Of a stretch of DNA of 64,000 nt, positions 16,532 through 26,291 are shown piece by piece. The notes under the pieces are model-generated. The model was not told the origin of the DNA. It saw only the letters and a program-made list of their open reading frames with translations, and did no database searches. The DNA comes from JAGRKR01 sp041397725 (GTDB lineage Bacteria; Pseudomonadota; Alphaproteobacteria; Rhizobiales; Hyphomicrobiaceae): the NCBI GenBank assembly GCA_041397725.1, contig JAWKVZ010000006.1, forward strand, positions 124,001-188,000. Direction: 5' to 3'. Position 1 is the stretch's first letter. Each line of letters starts with the position of its first letter. The position numbers and the translations under genes are program-made.

Positions 16532-17596
16532 GTGACGGCCTCCTCGAACAACTCCAGTCCAGCCGAGGCGTCGGTGTCGGCTGCCCCGACCATCAATCTG
16601 GCCCTGCAAGGCGGCGGCGTACACGGTGCTTTCGCCTGGGGCGCGATCGACCGGCTGCTCGCGGACGGGCGGCTCGAGATCGCCGCCGTCAGCGCCACGA
16701 GCGCAGGCGCGTTGAACGCCGTCGTCCTCAAGTGCGGGCTGCTGTCCGGCGGCCCCGTTGCCGCCCGCGAGCGGCTGGCGTCGCTGTGGCACGAGATCGG
16801 CCGCCTCGGCTCGGCCTTCAATCCCGGCCCGCTGCTCTGGTGGGAGCGCTGGCTGTTCGGCGCGCATCTCGACCTGGCGCCGAGCTACCGGGTGGCGCGG
16901 CTCATGACGCACATCTGGTCGCCCTACGAGATCAATCCGCTCAATGTGAACCCGCTGCGCAGCATCGTCGCCGACCATGTCGATTTCGAGCGACTGTCGC
17001 GCACCGACGAGTTGCCGAAGCTCTTCCTGAGCGCCACCAACGTACGCACCGGAAAGATCAAGATCTTCGACAGAAGCGAGATCTCCCTCGACGCCGTCAT
17101 GGCCTCGGCCTGCCTGCCGCAGATCTTCCAGGCCGTCGAGATCGACGGCGAGCACTACTGGGACGGCGGCTTCATGGGCAATCCGGCCATCTATCCGCTG
17201 ATCTACGAGGGCAACTGCAACGATGTCCTGATCGTGCATATCAACCCGCTCAAGCGACAGGACGTGCCGCGCTCGGCGGAGGAGATCACCAACCGCGTCA
17301 ACGAGATCTCGATGAACTCCTCGCTGATGCGCGAAATGCGGGCGATCGCCTTCGTGACGCGCCTCATCGACGAGGGCGCCCTCGATCCCGCCAGCTACCA
17401 TCGCATGCGCATCCACTCGATCCGCGCCGACGCGGAGTTGGCGTCGCTGTCCGCAGCCTCCAAGGTGCATGCCGACTGGACCTTCATCCAGCACCTCGCA
17501 GAGATCGGCCGCCAGGCGGCAGGTGACTGGCTCGAGACGAGTTTCGAGGCGGTCGGCAAGCGCTCCTCCGTGGACATCGCCCAGGTCTTTCTCTAA
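16532..17596 (+). CDS. Patatin-like phospholipase
   Basis: This is a 354-aa patatin-fold lipid acyl hydrolase, cytoplasmic or peripheral. The oxyanion loop LQGGGVHGAFAWG lies at about residues 25-37, the nucleophile elbow reads SATSAGALNAV (Ser of ATSAG), and the catalytic Asp is in YWDGGFMGNPAI. The elbow is AxSxG rather than the usual GxSxG, a variant seen in some bacterial patatins. The length and C-terminal helical region fit the DUF3734-like patatins of Hyphomicrobiales. The start is GTG; it is preceded by GGAGG-like sequence in the text CGGAGGTG. Confidence 0.88.
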   Translation: MTASSNNSSPAEASVSAAPTINLALQGGGVHGAFAWGAIDRLLADGRLEIAAVSATSAGALNAVVLKCGLLSGGPVAARERLASLWHEIGRLGSAFNPGPLLWWERWLFGAHLDLAPSYRVARLMTHIWSPYEINPLNVNPLRSIVADHVDFERLSRTDELPKLFLSATNVRTGKIKIFDRSEISLDAVMASACLPQIFQAVEIDGEHYWDGGFMGNPAIYPLIYEGNCNDVLIVHINPLKRQDVPRSAEEITNRVNEISMNSSLMREMRAIAFVTRLIDEGALDPASYHRMRIHSIRADAELASLSAASKVHADWTFIQHLAEIGRQAAGDWLETSFEAVGKRSSVDIAQVFL

Positions 17597-17693
17597 TCGG
17601 ACGCGCGTGCGAAAGGGTTGACAGACCGGGCGCGACAGCCGTCTCTGCCCGGCAGTCCCGCCGGCCGGCGGAGCCAGATCGGAGTGATCGCAC

Positions 17694-18761
17694 GTGACAG
17701 GAGCAGCGCGGCAGCGCATCGTCAGCGTCGTGGGAGCGCGACCGCAGTTCGTCAAGGCCGCCGCCGTGAGCCGCGCCGTCGCCGCCGACGGCCGGCTTGA
17801 GGAGATCCTCATCCACACGGGCCAGCACTTCGACGCCAACATGTCGGAGATCTTCTTCCGCGAGCTGGAGATCCCCCGGCCCGCCTACGAGCTCGACATC
17901 CACGGCCTCGACCATGGCGCCATGACCGGTCGCATGCTCGAGGCCATCGAGCACGTGCTCCGCGACGAGCAGCCGGCCATGGTCGTGGTCTACGGCGACA
18001 CGAACTCGACGCTTGCCGGCGCGCTTGCGGCCGCGAAGCTCAACGTGCCCGTCGCGCACGTGGAAGCCGGACTGCGCTCGTTCAACCGGCGCATGCCCGA
18101 GGAGATCAATCGCGTGCTGGCCGACCACGTCAGCACGCTGCTGCTCTGCCCGACGCGCCAGGCGATCGCCAACCTGGCACGCGAGGGTGTGCTGCGCGGC
18201 GTCCATCACGTCGGCGACGTGATGTACGATGCCACTCTTTTCGCCCGCGAGGTGGCCCGGGCGCGCTCGCGCATCCTCGATACCCTGCACCTCGCGCCGG
18301 GTACGTTCGGCGTCGCGACCGTGCATCGCGCCGAGAACACCGACGACGAGGACCGCTTCCGCCGCATCCTCGGCTATCTCGAGGCGCGAGCCCGAACGCG
18401 CCCCATCGTCTTTCCGGTGCATCCGCGCACACGCGCCGTGATGGCACGGCTCGGCGCAATGCCCGGCGGCGTGCGCTTGATCGACCCCCTCGGCTACCAC
18501 GACCTGCATCGGCTGCTGATGGATGCGGCGGAGGTCCTGACGGATTCCGGCGGCCTGCAGAAGGAAGCCTATTTCCACCGCGTACCCTGCATAACGCTGC
18601 GCGACGAGACGGAATGGGTCGAGACGGTCGAGTGCGGCTGGAACCGGCTCTGGACGAGCGAGGACTATGCCGCGAGGCGCGAGATCGACGAGTACGGCAA
18701 CGGCCAGGCGGCAGCGGGCATCGTTAACCTCATCGTCGAGACGCTCGGCCGAGCCGGCTGA
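17694..18761 (+). CDS. wecB: UDP-N-acetylglucosamine 2-epimerase (non-hydrolysing)
   Basis: This 355-aa epimerase interconverts UDP-GlcNAc and UDP-ManNAc, a precursor of surface polysaccharides. Family landmarks are GARPQFVKAAAVSRA at the N-terminus, HTGQHFDANMSEIFF, VYGDTNSTLAGALAA, VEAGLRSFNRRMPEEINRVLAD, VTVHRAEN-type segment VATVHRAENTDD, and TDSGGLQKEAYFHRVPCITLRDETEW near the C-terminus. It starts with GTG. No other polysaccharide gene is adjacent, so its pathway is not shown by context. Confidence 0.92.
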   Translation: MTGAARQRIVSVVGARPQFVKAAAVSRAVAADGRLEEILIHTGQHFDANMSEIFFRELEIPRPAYELDIHGLDHGAMTGRMLEAIEHVLRDEQPAMVVVYGDTNSTLAGALAAAKLNVPVAHVEAGLRSFNRRMPEEINRVLADHVSTLLLCPTRQAIANLAREGVLRGVHHVGDVMYDATLFAREVARARSRILDTLHLAPGTFGVATVHRAENTDDEDRFRRILGYLEARARTRPIVFPVHPRTRAVMARLGAMPGGVRLIDPLGYHDLHRLLMDAAEVLTDSGGLQKEAYFHRVPCITLRDETEWVETVECGWNRLWTSEDYAARREIDEYGNGQAAAGIVNLIVETLGRAG

Positions 18762-18788
18762 GCCAGCGCACCCCTCGGCCGGCCTGGC

Positions 18789-19553
18789 TCAGGAGGCGGC
18801 GGCGCGCGTGGCACTCGCCATGTAGTTGACGTCGGTATCGCGTCCAAGCGACCAGCGGTCGAGCAACGGGTTGTAGACAAGACCGGTCGTTTCACGCTCC
18901 GCGAGGCCCGCGCTCGTGACATGGCGCCTCAGCTCATCGGGCGTCACGAAGCGCTCCCACTGGTGCGTGCCGACCGGCAGCCAGCGCAGAACGTACTCGG
19001 CGCCGACGATTGCGAGGGCATAGGCCTTCACCGTCCGGTTGATGGTCGAGAGCACCATGAGCCCCCCCGGCCGCACGAGCGAGGCGCAGGTCGCCAGGAA
19101 AGCGCCGACATCGGGCACGTGCTCCACGACCTCCAGGCATAGCACCACGTCGAATTTCGCCCCCGTCAGCGCCAGTTCCTCGACGGTTGCGGCGAGGTAG
19201 CTGACATCGAGGCCCTGGTCGCTGGCATGCCGGCGTGCGGCCTCGATATTGGCCTCGGCCGGGTCGAGGCCCGTCACCTTGGCGCCCAGACGGGCCACGG
19301 GCTCGCTGACGAGGCCGCCACCGCAGCCGATGTCGAGCACGCTCAGCCCTTCATAGGGCCGGCGGCTGCCCGGATCTCGCTTGAAATGGCCGAGAACCTG
19401 CTCACGGATGAAGGAGAGCCGGGCCGGCCCGAGCTTGTGCAGGGGCCGGAACTTGCCGCTCGGGTCCCACCACTCGGCCGCCATCCGTGCGAAACGATCG
19501 ACCTCGGCGGTGTCGAGGGTCCGGGAGGGCTGGGTCGGCTTGTCGGGTTCCAT
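18789..19553 (-). CDS. ubiG: Ubiquinone biosynthesis O-methyltransferase UbiG
   Basis: This SAM-dependent methyltransferase carries out both O-methylations of the ubiquinone ring. Motif I VLDIGCGGGLVSEPVARLGAKVTGLD, the N-terminal FARMAAEWWDPSGKFRPLHKLGPARLSFI and ERETTGLVYNPLLDRWSLG at the C-terminus are diagnostic of UbiG. The ATG at 19553 gives 254 aa; a TTG four codons earlier is possible. It is divergent from lysC, the usual arrangement in Hyphomicrobiales. Confidence 0.95.
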   Translation of the reverse strand: MEPDKPTQPSRTLDTAEVDRFARMAAEWWDPSGKFRPLHKLGPARLSFIREQVLGHFKRDPGSRRPYEGLSVLDIGCGGGLVSEPVARLGAKVTGLDPAEANIEAARRHASDQGLDVSYLAATVEELALTGAKFDVVLCLEVVEHVPDVGAFLATCASLVRPGGLMVLSTINRTVKAYALAIVGAEYVLRWLPVGTHQWERFVTPDELRRHVTSAGLAERETTGLVYNPLLDRWSLGRDTDVNYMASATRAAAS

Positions 19554-19754
19554 GATGCCTCGCAATGTGCCGGGGGCAAGATATTGTCAAGTGTCCCAAC
19601 GCCGTGTTGCGCGGACAAGAGGCTGCGACTATGAATACGCGCCAAAGCGAAACGCTCCCCGGCAATCAGGCACTGGCGCCGACGAGGGACCCCTCAGGTC
19701 CACAGATCGAGTCACGCCCCGAGCCGGGCGGCACCTCAGCTTGCGGAAGGTGCA

Positions 19755-21014
19755 ATGGCAGTTCTGGTGATGAAGTTCGGCGGCACGTCGGTCGCGAACG
19801 TGGAGCGCATCCGCAACGTCGCGCGCCACGTCAAGCGCGAGGTCGACGCCGGCAACAAGGTCGCTGTCGTCGTTTCGGCGATGGCGGGCGCCACCAATCA
19901 GCTCGTGGCGTGGGTCAAAGAGGCCTCGCCACTGCACGACGCGCGCGAGTATGATGCGATCGTCGCCTCGGGTGAGCAGGTCACGGCCGGGCTCCTGGCC
20001 ATCGTGCTGCAGTCCATGGGCGTGCAGTCGCGCTCCTGGCAGGGCTGGCAGGTACCGATCCGGACGGACGGAGCGCACGGCTCGGCCCGCATGATCGACA
20101 TCCCCGGCGAGGAGATCCGCAGACGGATGCTCGAGGGCGAGGTGGCGGTCATCACGGGCTTCCAGGGTGTCGGCCCGAACAGCCGCATCGCGACGCTCGG
20201 GCGGGGCGGATCGGACACCAGCGCCGTCGCCATCGCTGCTGCGGTCAAGGCGGACCTGTGCGACATCTACACCGATGTCGATGGCGTCTACACGACCGAC
20301 CCGCGCGTCGTGCCGAAGGCGCGCCGCATGGAGAAGGTCTCCTACGAGGAGATGCTCGAGATGGCGTCCCTCGGCTCGAAGGTGCTCCAGACGCGATCGG
20401 TCGAGCTCGCGATGGTGCATGGGGTGCGGGTCCGTGTCCTGTCGAGCTTCGATGCGCCGGAAACATGCAAGCCCGTGGTCGAGGGCGGCGGCAACGACCG
20501 AGGCACAATCGTCTGCAGTGAGGAAGAGATCGTGGAACAGCAGGTCGTCAGCGGCATTGCCTTCTCGAAGGACGAGGCCAAGATCACGCTGTTGAAAATC
20601 GAGGATCGCCCCGGCGTGGCCGCGAGCATTTTCGTGCCGCTGGCGGAGGCCAACGTCAACGTCGACATGATCGTGCAGAACCTGTCGGCCGATGGCCGCT
20701 ACACGGACATGACGTTCACCGTGCAGGCCTCGGAGCTGGATCGCGCCCTCAGCGTCATCGATGCCGCCAAGAGCAACATCGGCGAGTTCGAGGTGCGCAG
20801 CTCCGCCGACGTCGTGAAGGTCTCGGTGATCGGCATCGGCATGCGCAGCCACGCCGGCGTCGCCGCCAAGATGTTCCAGGCGCTGGCCGATCGCGGCATC
20901 AACATCCTCGCGATCACGACCTCGGAGATCAAGGTCAGCGTCCTCATCAATGCAGCCTACGCGGAGCTGGCCGTGCGCACGCTGCATTCGATCTACGGTC
21001 TCGACACCGACTGA
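19755..21014 (+). CDS. lysC: Aspartate kinase
   Basis: This enzyme phosphorylates aspartate, the first step to lysine, methionine and threonine. It has VMKFGGTSVANVERI at the N-terminus, TLGRGGSDTSAVAIAAAV, the DVDGVYTTDPRVVPKARRM segment, and two C-terminal ACT domains (about 265-419; EAKITLLKIEDRPGVAASIF and VSVIGIGMRSHAGVAAKMF), so feedback regulation is expected. The 419 aa are typical of a monofunctional lysC. ptsP follows after about 50 bp in the same direction. Confidence 0.97.
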   Translation: MAVLVMKFGGTSVANVERIRNVARHVKREVDAGNKVAVVVSAMAGATNQLVAWVKEASPLHDAREYDAIVASGEQVTAGLLAIVLQSMGVQSRSWQGWQVPIRTDGAHGSARMIDIPGEEIRRRMLEGEVAVITGFQGVGPNSRIATLGRGGSDTSAVAIAAAVKADLCDIYTDVDGVYTTDPRVVPKARRMEKVSYEEMLEMASLGSKVLQTRSVELAMVHGVRVRVLSSFDAPETCKPVVEGGGNDRGTIVCSEEEIVEQQVVSGIAFSKDEAKITLLKIEDRPGVAASIFVPLAEANVNVDMIVQNLSADGRYTDMTFTVQASELDRALSVIDAAKSNIGEFEVRSSADVVKVSVIGIGMRSHAGVAAKMFQALADRGINILAITTSEIKVSVLINAAYAELAVRTLHSIYGLDTD

Positions 21015-21066
21015 CGGGACACTCCATCTGCCGCGTAAGCGGCAACACGTGCCAAGGCGGGTGCTC

Positions 21067-23355
21067 ATGCAGAGCAGACATGGGGAAGACCCGCGCTCTA
21101 CCACCTCCGGGGTGGCCTTGCGCGCGATCATGCGCCGCCTGCGCTCGATCATGGCCAAGCCGGGCAGCGATCAGCCGCTGCTCGACGAGATCGTGCGCCT
21201 CGTCGCCGGCCTGATGGTGGCGGAAGTGTGCTCGATCTACGTGCGCCGGCAGGACGGCTCGCTCGAACTCTTCGCCACCGAAGGCCTCAACCCCTCGGCC
21301 GTGCACAACACGCACCTGAAGCGCGGCGAAGGTCTCGTCGGCCTCATCGCCGAGAGGGCCGAACCCGTCAACCTGCCCGAGGCGCAGTCGCATCCGGCCT
21401 TCTCCTATCGCCCGGAAACCGGCGAGGAGGTGTACCACTCGTTCCTCGGCGTCCCCATCCTGCGGGCCGGTCAAGTGCTCGGCGTGCTGACCGTGCAGAA
21501 CAAGACGCCGAAGGTCTATTCCGACGACGAGGTGGAGGCACTCGAGAGTACGGCCATGGTGCTGGCCGAGCACCTCGTCTCGGGATCGGTGCAGGGCATC
21601 GGCGCGGCGGGCGAGTACTCCCGATCGGTCAGCCATTGCGTGCGCGGGCAGCCGATCTCGGAAGGGATCGCGCTCGGACACGTCGTGCTGCACGAGCCGC
21701 GCGTCGTCGTGGCGCGACTGCTGGCGGACGACCCCGACGTCGAAATGCAGCGGCTGACCGCGGCGATCAACGACCTCAAGGGCACGCTGGACAGCCTCTT
21801 CGACGAGGGCGAGCTGCAGCGGGCCGGCGAGCATCGCGACGTGTTCGAGGCCTACCGCATGTTCGCCAACGACCGGGGCTGGCTGCGCCGGCTCAACGAG
21901 GCCGTCGCCGCGGGCATGACGGCCGAGGCTGCCGTCGAGCGCGTCCAGAACGACACCCGCGCCCGCATGCTGAAGCAGACGGACCCCTACTGGCGCGAGC
22001 GCCTGCGCGATCTCGACGATCTCTCCGACCGTCTCTTGCGCATCCTGACGGGCCGGGCCAGCACATCGGCGACGGAGGATCTGCCGCTCGACACCATTCT
22101 CGTCGCACGCTCGATGGGGCCGGCGGAATTGCTCGACTACGATCGCACGCGCCTGCGCGGGCTCGTGATCGAGGAGGGCGGCTCGCAGAGCCACGTGGCG
22201 ATCGTCGCGCGGGCCATCGGCATTCCCGCCATCGGCGCCGCCCGAGGCGTCGTCGAGCGCGTCGATCCCGGCAATGCGGCGATCGTCGACGCGGATTCTG
22301 GCGAGGTTCACATCCGGCCGAGTCCCGAGGTGGCCAACGCCTACACGGACAAGGTGCAATACCTCGCCAGGCGACAGGAGCAGTACCGGGCCCTGCGCAC
22401 GAAGCCCGCGATCACGCGCGACGGCGTCCGCGTGGCGCTGCAGATCAACGCCGGCCTGCAGGTCGACATGGCGCATCTAGCCGAGTCGGGAGCCGACGGA
22501 ATCGGCCTGTTCCGGACCGAGTTGCAGTTCATGATCGCGTCCACCTTTCCGCGCCTCGACCGCCAGACGAAGAGCTACCGCACGATCATCGACGACGCCG
22601 GCGGCCGCCCCGTGGTCTTCCGCACACTCGACATCGGCGGCGACAAGGTGCTCCCGTATATCAAGCAGATCCAGGAGCAGAACCCGGCCCTCGGCTGGCG
22701 AGCCGTGCGCATGTCGCTCGACCGACCGGCGCTGTTCCGCACGCAGATTCGCGCGCTGCTGCGGGCGAGCGGGCGCGGCGAGCTGCGCATTCTCGTGCCG
22801 ATGGTGGCGACGATCGCCGAATTGGAGCAGGCGCGGGCCCTGGTCGAGCGGGAGCGGCAGCTTCTGCACAAGCGTGGCTTGCCCGAGCCGGCGAGCATCA
22901 CCGTCGGCGCCATGATCGAGGTGCCGGCCTTGCTCTACGATCTCGACCGGCTGCTCTCCGTCTCAGATTTCATCTCTGTCGGCAGCAACGACCTCCTGCA
23001 GTTCCTGTTCGCGGCCGATCGCACGAACGAGCGCGTCGCCAATCGCTACGACCCGCTCAGCGCACCGGCGTTGCGGGCGCTCGGATCGATCGTCGAGCAC
23101 GCGCAGAGGAAGGGCGTGCCGGTCACCGTCTGTGGTGAGATGTCGGGCCGCCCACTGGAAGCCATGGCGCTGATTGCGCTCGGCTATCGCTCCCTCTCGA
23201 TGGCTCCCGCCGCAGTCGGTCCGGTCAAGGCCATGATCCGCTCGCTCGACGTCGAAAAGGCGCAACGCCACCTGCGATCGTTGCTCGACGCGGGCAAGAG
23301 CGACATCCGTGCCGAGCTGCTGCGCTTCGCCAGGGCTGGCCAGATCGAGTTGTAA
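21067..23355 (+). CDS. ptsP: Phosphoenolpyruvate-protein phosphotransferase PtsP (EI-Ntr)
   Basis: This is Enzyme I of the nitrogen phosphotransferase system, about 762 aa. A GAF domain covers residues about 25-165 (sensor arm, as in NifA-like EI-Ntr), followed by the PTS EI domain: the active-site histidine is His376 in GGSQSHVAIVARA, followed by the PEP-binding GLFRTELQFM, GWRAVRMSLDRPALFRTQIRALLRA, and CGEMSGRPLEAMALIALGY. It passes phosphate from PEP to NPr and EIIA-Ntr, which signal nitrogen, potassium and stringent-response status. The ATG at 21067 is preferred; in-frame sequence upstream lies inside lysC. Confidence 0.95.
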   Translation: MQSRHGEDPRSTTSGVALRAIMRRLRSIMAKPGSDQPLLDEIVRLVAGLMVAEVCSIYVRRQDGSLELFATEGLNPSAVHNTHLKRGEGLVGLIAERAEPVNLPEAQSHPAFSYRPETGEEVYHSFLGVPILRAGQVLGVLTVQNKTPKVYSDDEVEALESTAMVLAEHLVSGSVQGIGAAGEYSRSVSHCVRGQPISEGIALGHVVLHEPRVVVARLLADDPDVEMQRLTAAINDLKGTLDSLFDEGELQRAGEHRDVFEAYRMFANDRGWLRRLNEAVAAGMTAEAAVERVQNDTRARMLKQTDPYWRERLRDLDDLSDRLLRILTGRASTSATEDLPLDTILVARSMGPAELLDYDRTRLRGLVIEEGGSQSHVAIVARAIGIPAIGAARGVVERVDPGNAAIVDADSGEVHIRPSPEVANAYTDKVQYLARRQEQYRALRTKPAITRDGVRVALQINAGLQVDMAHLAESGADGIGLFRTELQFMIASTFPRLDRQTKSYRTIIDDAGGRPVVFRTLDIGGDKVLPYIKQIQEQNPALGWRAVRMSLDRPALFRTQIRALLRASGRGELRILVPMVATIAELEQARALVERERQLLHKRGLPEPASITVGAMIEVPALLYDLDRLLSVSDFISVGSNDLLQFLFAADRTNERVANRYDPLSAPALRALGSIVEHAQRKGVPVTVCGEMSGRPLEAMALIALGYRSLSMAPAAVGPVKAMIRSLDVEKAQRHLRSLLDAGKSDIRAELLRFARAGQIEL

Positions 23356-23458
23356 TATTCATCCGGCTAGTGATCTTCGGTTGACAGCGATGAGCACAAG
23401 GGGCACGCTGTCCCCTGTGCGCAGCGTATTGCGCATGAGTTCTGCGTAAGTTTCAGTC

Positions 23459-24214
23459 ATGAGTATGGGCCACGAAGCAGGCCCGGAGCCGGTCCACGCG
23501 TCACACCGGTGGATGCGTGTCGGACTGACCGGGATCGCCGAAGCCGTCGCTACCCGCGACGAGCATCTGGCTGTGCTTTTCCAGCGCATGCGACAGGCGC
23601 TTCGGTTGCCCGTCAGCGATGTCGCCGAGAAGCTCGGCACGACACCCAATCGCATCCTGGCCATGGAGGACGGCGCGCTACTGGCGCTTGCCGATTGGCC
23701 CGAGACCCTGCGCATCGTCACGGCCTATGCCGGCTTGCTCGACCTGGATGCGCGCCCGATCCTGCATCGTATCCGCACACAGCTGCACGCGGTCGACGTG
23801 CAGAGCGCGGCGGCGCGTCCGGCTTCTCAACCACTCTCCCGCGCGGCTGCGGCCCGAGATCCTTACGCGCGGCGCCCGCGTGCGCTGCGGCCGGAAACGC
23901 CGCCTTATGGCGTCATCGATTTCTCGGCCGCGCCATCGCCCAGGCGCCGGCGCCGCCGCGGCTTGCGGGCGCTCTTGGTTGCGATCGTCGCCACCATCGT
24001 CGCGGCTGCCACCCTGATCATGCCGCCCGCCACCGTGGAGCGCGCGACCGCCACCATCGTCGCCACGCTCAAGAGCACTCTTGTACACTATGCGCCGACG
24101 GCCTATCCGCCGCCTGCGGGTCCGATCAAGAAGGATCCGAGCCGCTGGAGCGAGCCCTTGACGCCCACCGGCTCACAGCTGCCGCGCTCCAGCGATTTGC
24201 AGATCGGGCGCTGA
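23459..24214 (+). CDS. Helix-turn-helix membrane protein (RodZ-like architecture)
   Basis: This 251-aa protein has an N-terminal HTH of the RodZ/HTH_25 type (about residues 40-110; LFQRMRQALRLPVSDVAEKLGTTPNRILAMEDG), a Pro/Arg-rich linker, then one membrane segment (ALLVAIVATIVAAATLIM, about 180-197) and a short periplasmic tail rich in Pro. This is the RodZ plan, although the tail is much shorter than RodZ's. The gene sits between ptsP and prfA, as in related genomes, where it is usually left as hypothetical. A role in cell shape or envelope organisation is inference only. Confidence 0.75.
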   Translation: MSMGHEAGPEPVHASHRWMRVGLTGIAEAVATRDEHLAVLFQRMRQALRLPVSDVAEKLGTTPNRILAMEDGALLALADWPETLRIVTAYAGLLDLDARPILHRIRTQLHAVDVQSAAARPASQPLSRAAAARDPYARRPRALRPETPPYGVIDFSAAPSPRRRRRRGLRALLVAIVATIVAAATLIMPPATVERATATIVATLKSTLVHYAPTAYPPPAGPIKKDPSRWSEPLTPTGSQLPRSSDLQIGR

Positions 24215-24281
24215 TGCGCTTAGATGCGGTCCGGACGCCGCGAAGATTCGGCGTGCGCCTTGCGCCCAGGCTGGGTGCAAC

Positions 24282-25397
24282 ATGTCCAGCCAGAACATAA
24301 AAACATCCCACATGAGCACCCTTCCGGTCGAGAAGCTCGACAAGCTGGTGGCCCGTTGGCAGACGCTCCAGTCGGAGCTCAGCAAAGGCGCCAGCTCGGC
24401 CACGTTCGCCAAGCTATCCAAGGAATTCTCCGACCTCGACCCCGTCGTGGCGACGATCCAGGCCTTGCGCCGGGCCGAGGAGGAGCGGCGCGACCTCGGA
24501 GCCATCCTCGAGGACACGTCCGCCGATGCGGAAATGACGCAGCTGGCCAGCGAGGAGCTCGAGCAGCTCGAGCCGCGCATCGCCGAGCTCGAGCACGCGC
24601 TTAGGGTGCAGCTCCTGCCCAAGGATGCGGCCGACGACAAGAGCGTCATCATGGAGGTGCGCGCCGGCGCCGGCGGTGACGAGGCGGCGCTGTTCGCCGC
24701 CGACCTCTACCGGATGTATCTGCGCTATGCCGAGGCCAAGGGCTGGAAAACTGAGATCATCAGCGTCTCGGAGAACGACCTCGGCGGCTACAAGGAGATC
24801 ATCGCCTCGATCACGGGCAAGGGCGCCTTCGCCCGCCTCAAATTCGAATCGGGCGTGCATCGCGTCCAGCGCATCCCCGCGACCGAGGCGAGCGGACGCA
24901 TTCACACGTCGGCCGCCACCGTCGCCGTGCTGCCGGAGGCCGAGGACATCGACATCGAGATCCGTCCCGAGGACCTGCGCATCGACACCATGCGATCCTC
25001 AGGTGCTGGCGGCCAGCACGTGAACACCACAGACTCCGCGGTGCGCATCACCCACCTGCCCACCGGCCTCATCGTCACCTCGAACGAGAAGTCCCAGCAT
25101 CAGAACCGGGCCCGGGCCATGCAGGTGCTGCGCTCCCGGCTCTATGACATCGAGCGACAGAAGCTGGACGACGAACGGGCGGCGCAGCGGCGTGGCCAGG
25201 TCGGCAGCGGCGACCGCTCGCAGCGCATCCGCACGTACAATTTCCCGCAGGGGCGCGTCACCGACCACCGCATCAACATGACCCTGCACAAGCTCGACCT
25301 CATTCTTCAGGGCGAGGCGCTCGACGAGTTCATCGACGCGCTCATCACCGAGCATCAGGCCGAGCAGCTCGCACACATCGACACCACGAAAGACTGA
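24282..25397 (+). CDS. prfA: Peptide chain release factor 1
   Basis: RF1 terminates translation at UAA and UAG. The GGQ tripeptide is at residues 243-245 in SSGAGGQHVNTTDSAVR, the target of the methyltransferase encoded next door. The codon-recognition region and RIRTYNFPQGRVTDHRINMT C-terminal signature are intact. Length is 371 aa from the ATG at 24282; the ATG at 24312 (MSTLPVEKLDKL) matches the family's usual N-terminus and may be the true start. prmC follows after 9 bp, so the factor and its modifying enzyme are co-transcribed. Confidence 0.97.
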   Translation: MSSQNIKTSHMSTLPVEKLDKLVARWQTLQSELSKGASSATFAKLSKEFSDLDPVVATIQALRRAEEERRDLGAILEDTSADAEMTQLASEELEQLEPRIAELEHALRVQLLPKDAADDKSVIMEVRAGAGGDEAALFAADLYRMYLRYAEAKGWKTEIISVSENDLGGYKEIIASITGKGAFARLKFESGVHRVQRIPATEASGRIHTSAATVAVLPEAEDIDIEIRPEDLRIDTMRSSGAGGQHVNTTDSAVRITHLPTGLIVTSNEKSQHQNRARAMQVLRSRLYDIERQKLDDERAAQRRGQVGSGDRSQRIRTYNFPQGRVTDHRINMTLHKLDLILQGEALDEFIDALITEHQAEQLAHIDTTKD

Positions 25398-25406
25398 TCG
25401 AGGTCC

Positions 25407-26291
25407 ATGACCGACATCGTCGCCAACACGCGAGCCGAGACGGAGTCCGTCGACACCTGGCTCAGGCGCATGACCAGCGCCTTCGCCGCCGCCGGGCTCG
25501 ATACCCCCGGGAGAGACGCCCGGCTTCTCCTCACCCACGCCCTCGATATGACGCCGAATGCGCTGCTGCGCGACCCCGGCGCCCCGGTGCCACCGGCAGG
25601 AGCCGCCAGGCTGGCGAGCTACATGTCGCGGCGGCTGGCGCGCGAGCCGGTGTCGCGCATCATCGGTCGCAGAGAGTTCTGGGGGCTCTCGTTCGAGGTT
25701 ACGCCGGATACGCTCGATCCGCGCCCGGACAGCGAAACGATCGTCGCCGCGGTGCTCGACATGGTGGATCAGAGCTGGCGCCGCGAGGACGCGCTGCGCA
25801 TCCTGGACGTGGGGACCGGCACCGGCTGCCTCGCCCTGAGCCTGCTGAGCGAGCTGCCGAATGCCACGGCATGCCTCACCGACATCAGCCCGGCGGCCCT
25901 CGCGGTCGCCCGGCGCAACGCGCTGCATCTCGGACTGTCGGCGCGGGTCCGGGCGGTGGTTGCGCGTGGCCTCGCGGGGCTGAGGGGGTCGTTCGACATC
26001 CTCGTCAGCAACCCGCCCTACATTCCCGCGGGCGACATCGCTACGCTCGCGCCGGAGGTGCGCTGCTACGATCCACGCCTCGCCCTTGACGGAGGGGCCG
26101 ATGGTCTCCATATCGCACGTGAACTCGCGCAAGGGTTAACGACCCTGGTGCCCAATGGCATCGCCGTGGTGGAGCTTGCACCACGACAGACGCACGCGTT
26201 CGCAGAACTGCTGGAAAAGCTTGGACCGACGGCGGTGATCGCCGATCTGGCCGGCCGACCACGATGTGTGGCCGTGAAAACACGACCGTGA
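25407..26291 (+). CDS. prmC: Release factor glutamine methyltransferase PrmC
   Basis: This enzyme methylates the GGQ glutamine of release factors using SAM. It has motif I ILDVGTGTGCLALSLLSELP, the catalytic NPPY at residues 202-205 (LVSNPPYIPAGDI), the substrate-contacting LGRREFWG-type segment IIGRREFWGLSFEV, and YDPRLALDGGADGL. Length is 294 aa, normal. It directly follows prfA. Confidence 0.96.
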   Translation: MTDIVANTRAETESVDTWLRRMTSAFAAAGLDTPGRDARLLLTHALDMTPNALLRDPGAPVPPAGAARLASYMSRRLAREPVSRIIGRREFWGLSFEVTPDTLDPRPDSETIVAAVLDMVDQSWRREDALRILDVGTGTGCLALSLLSELPNATACLTDISPAALAVARRNALHLGLSARVRAVVARGLAGLRGSFDILVSNPPYIPAGDIATLAPEVRCYDPRLALDGGADGLHIARELAQGLTTLVPNGIAVVELAPRQTHAFAELLEKLGPTAVIADLAGRPRCVAVKTRP

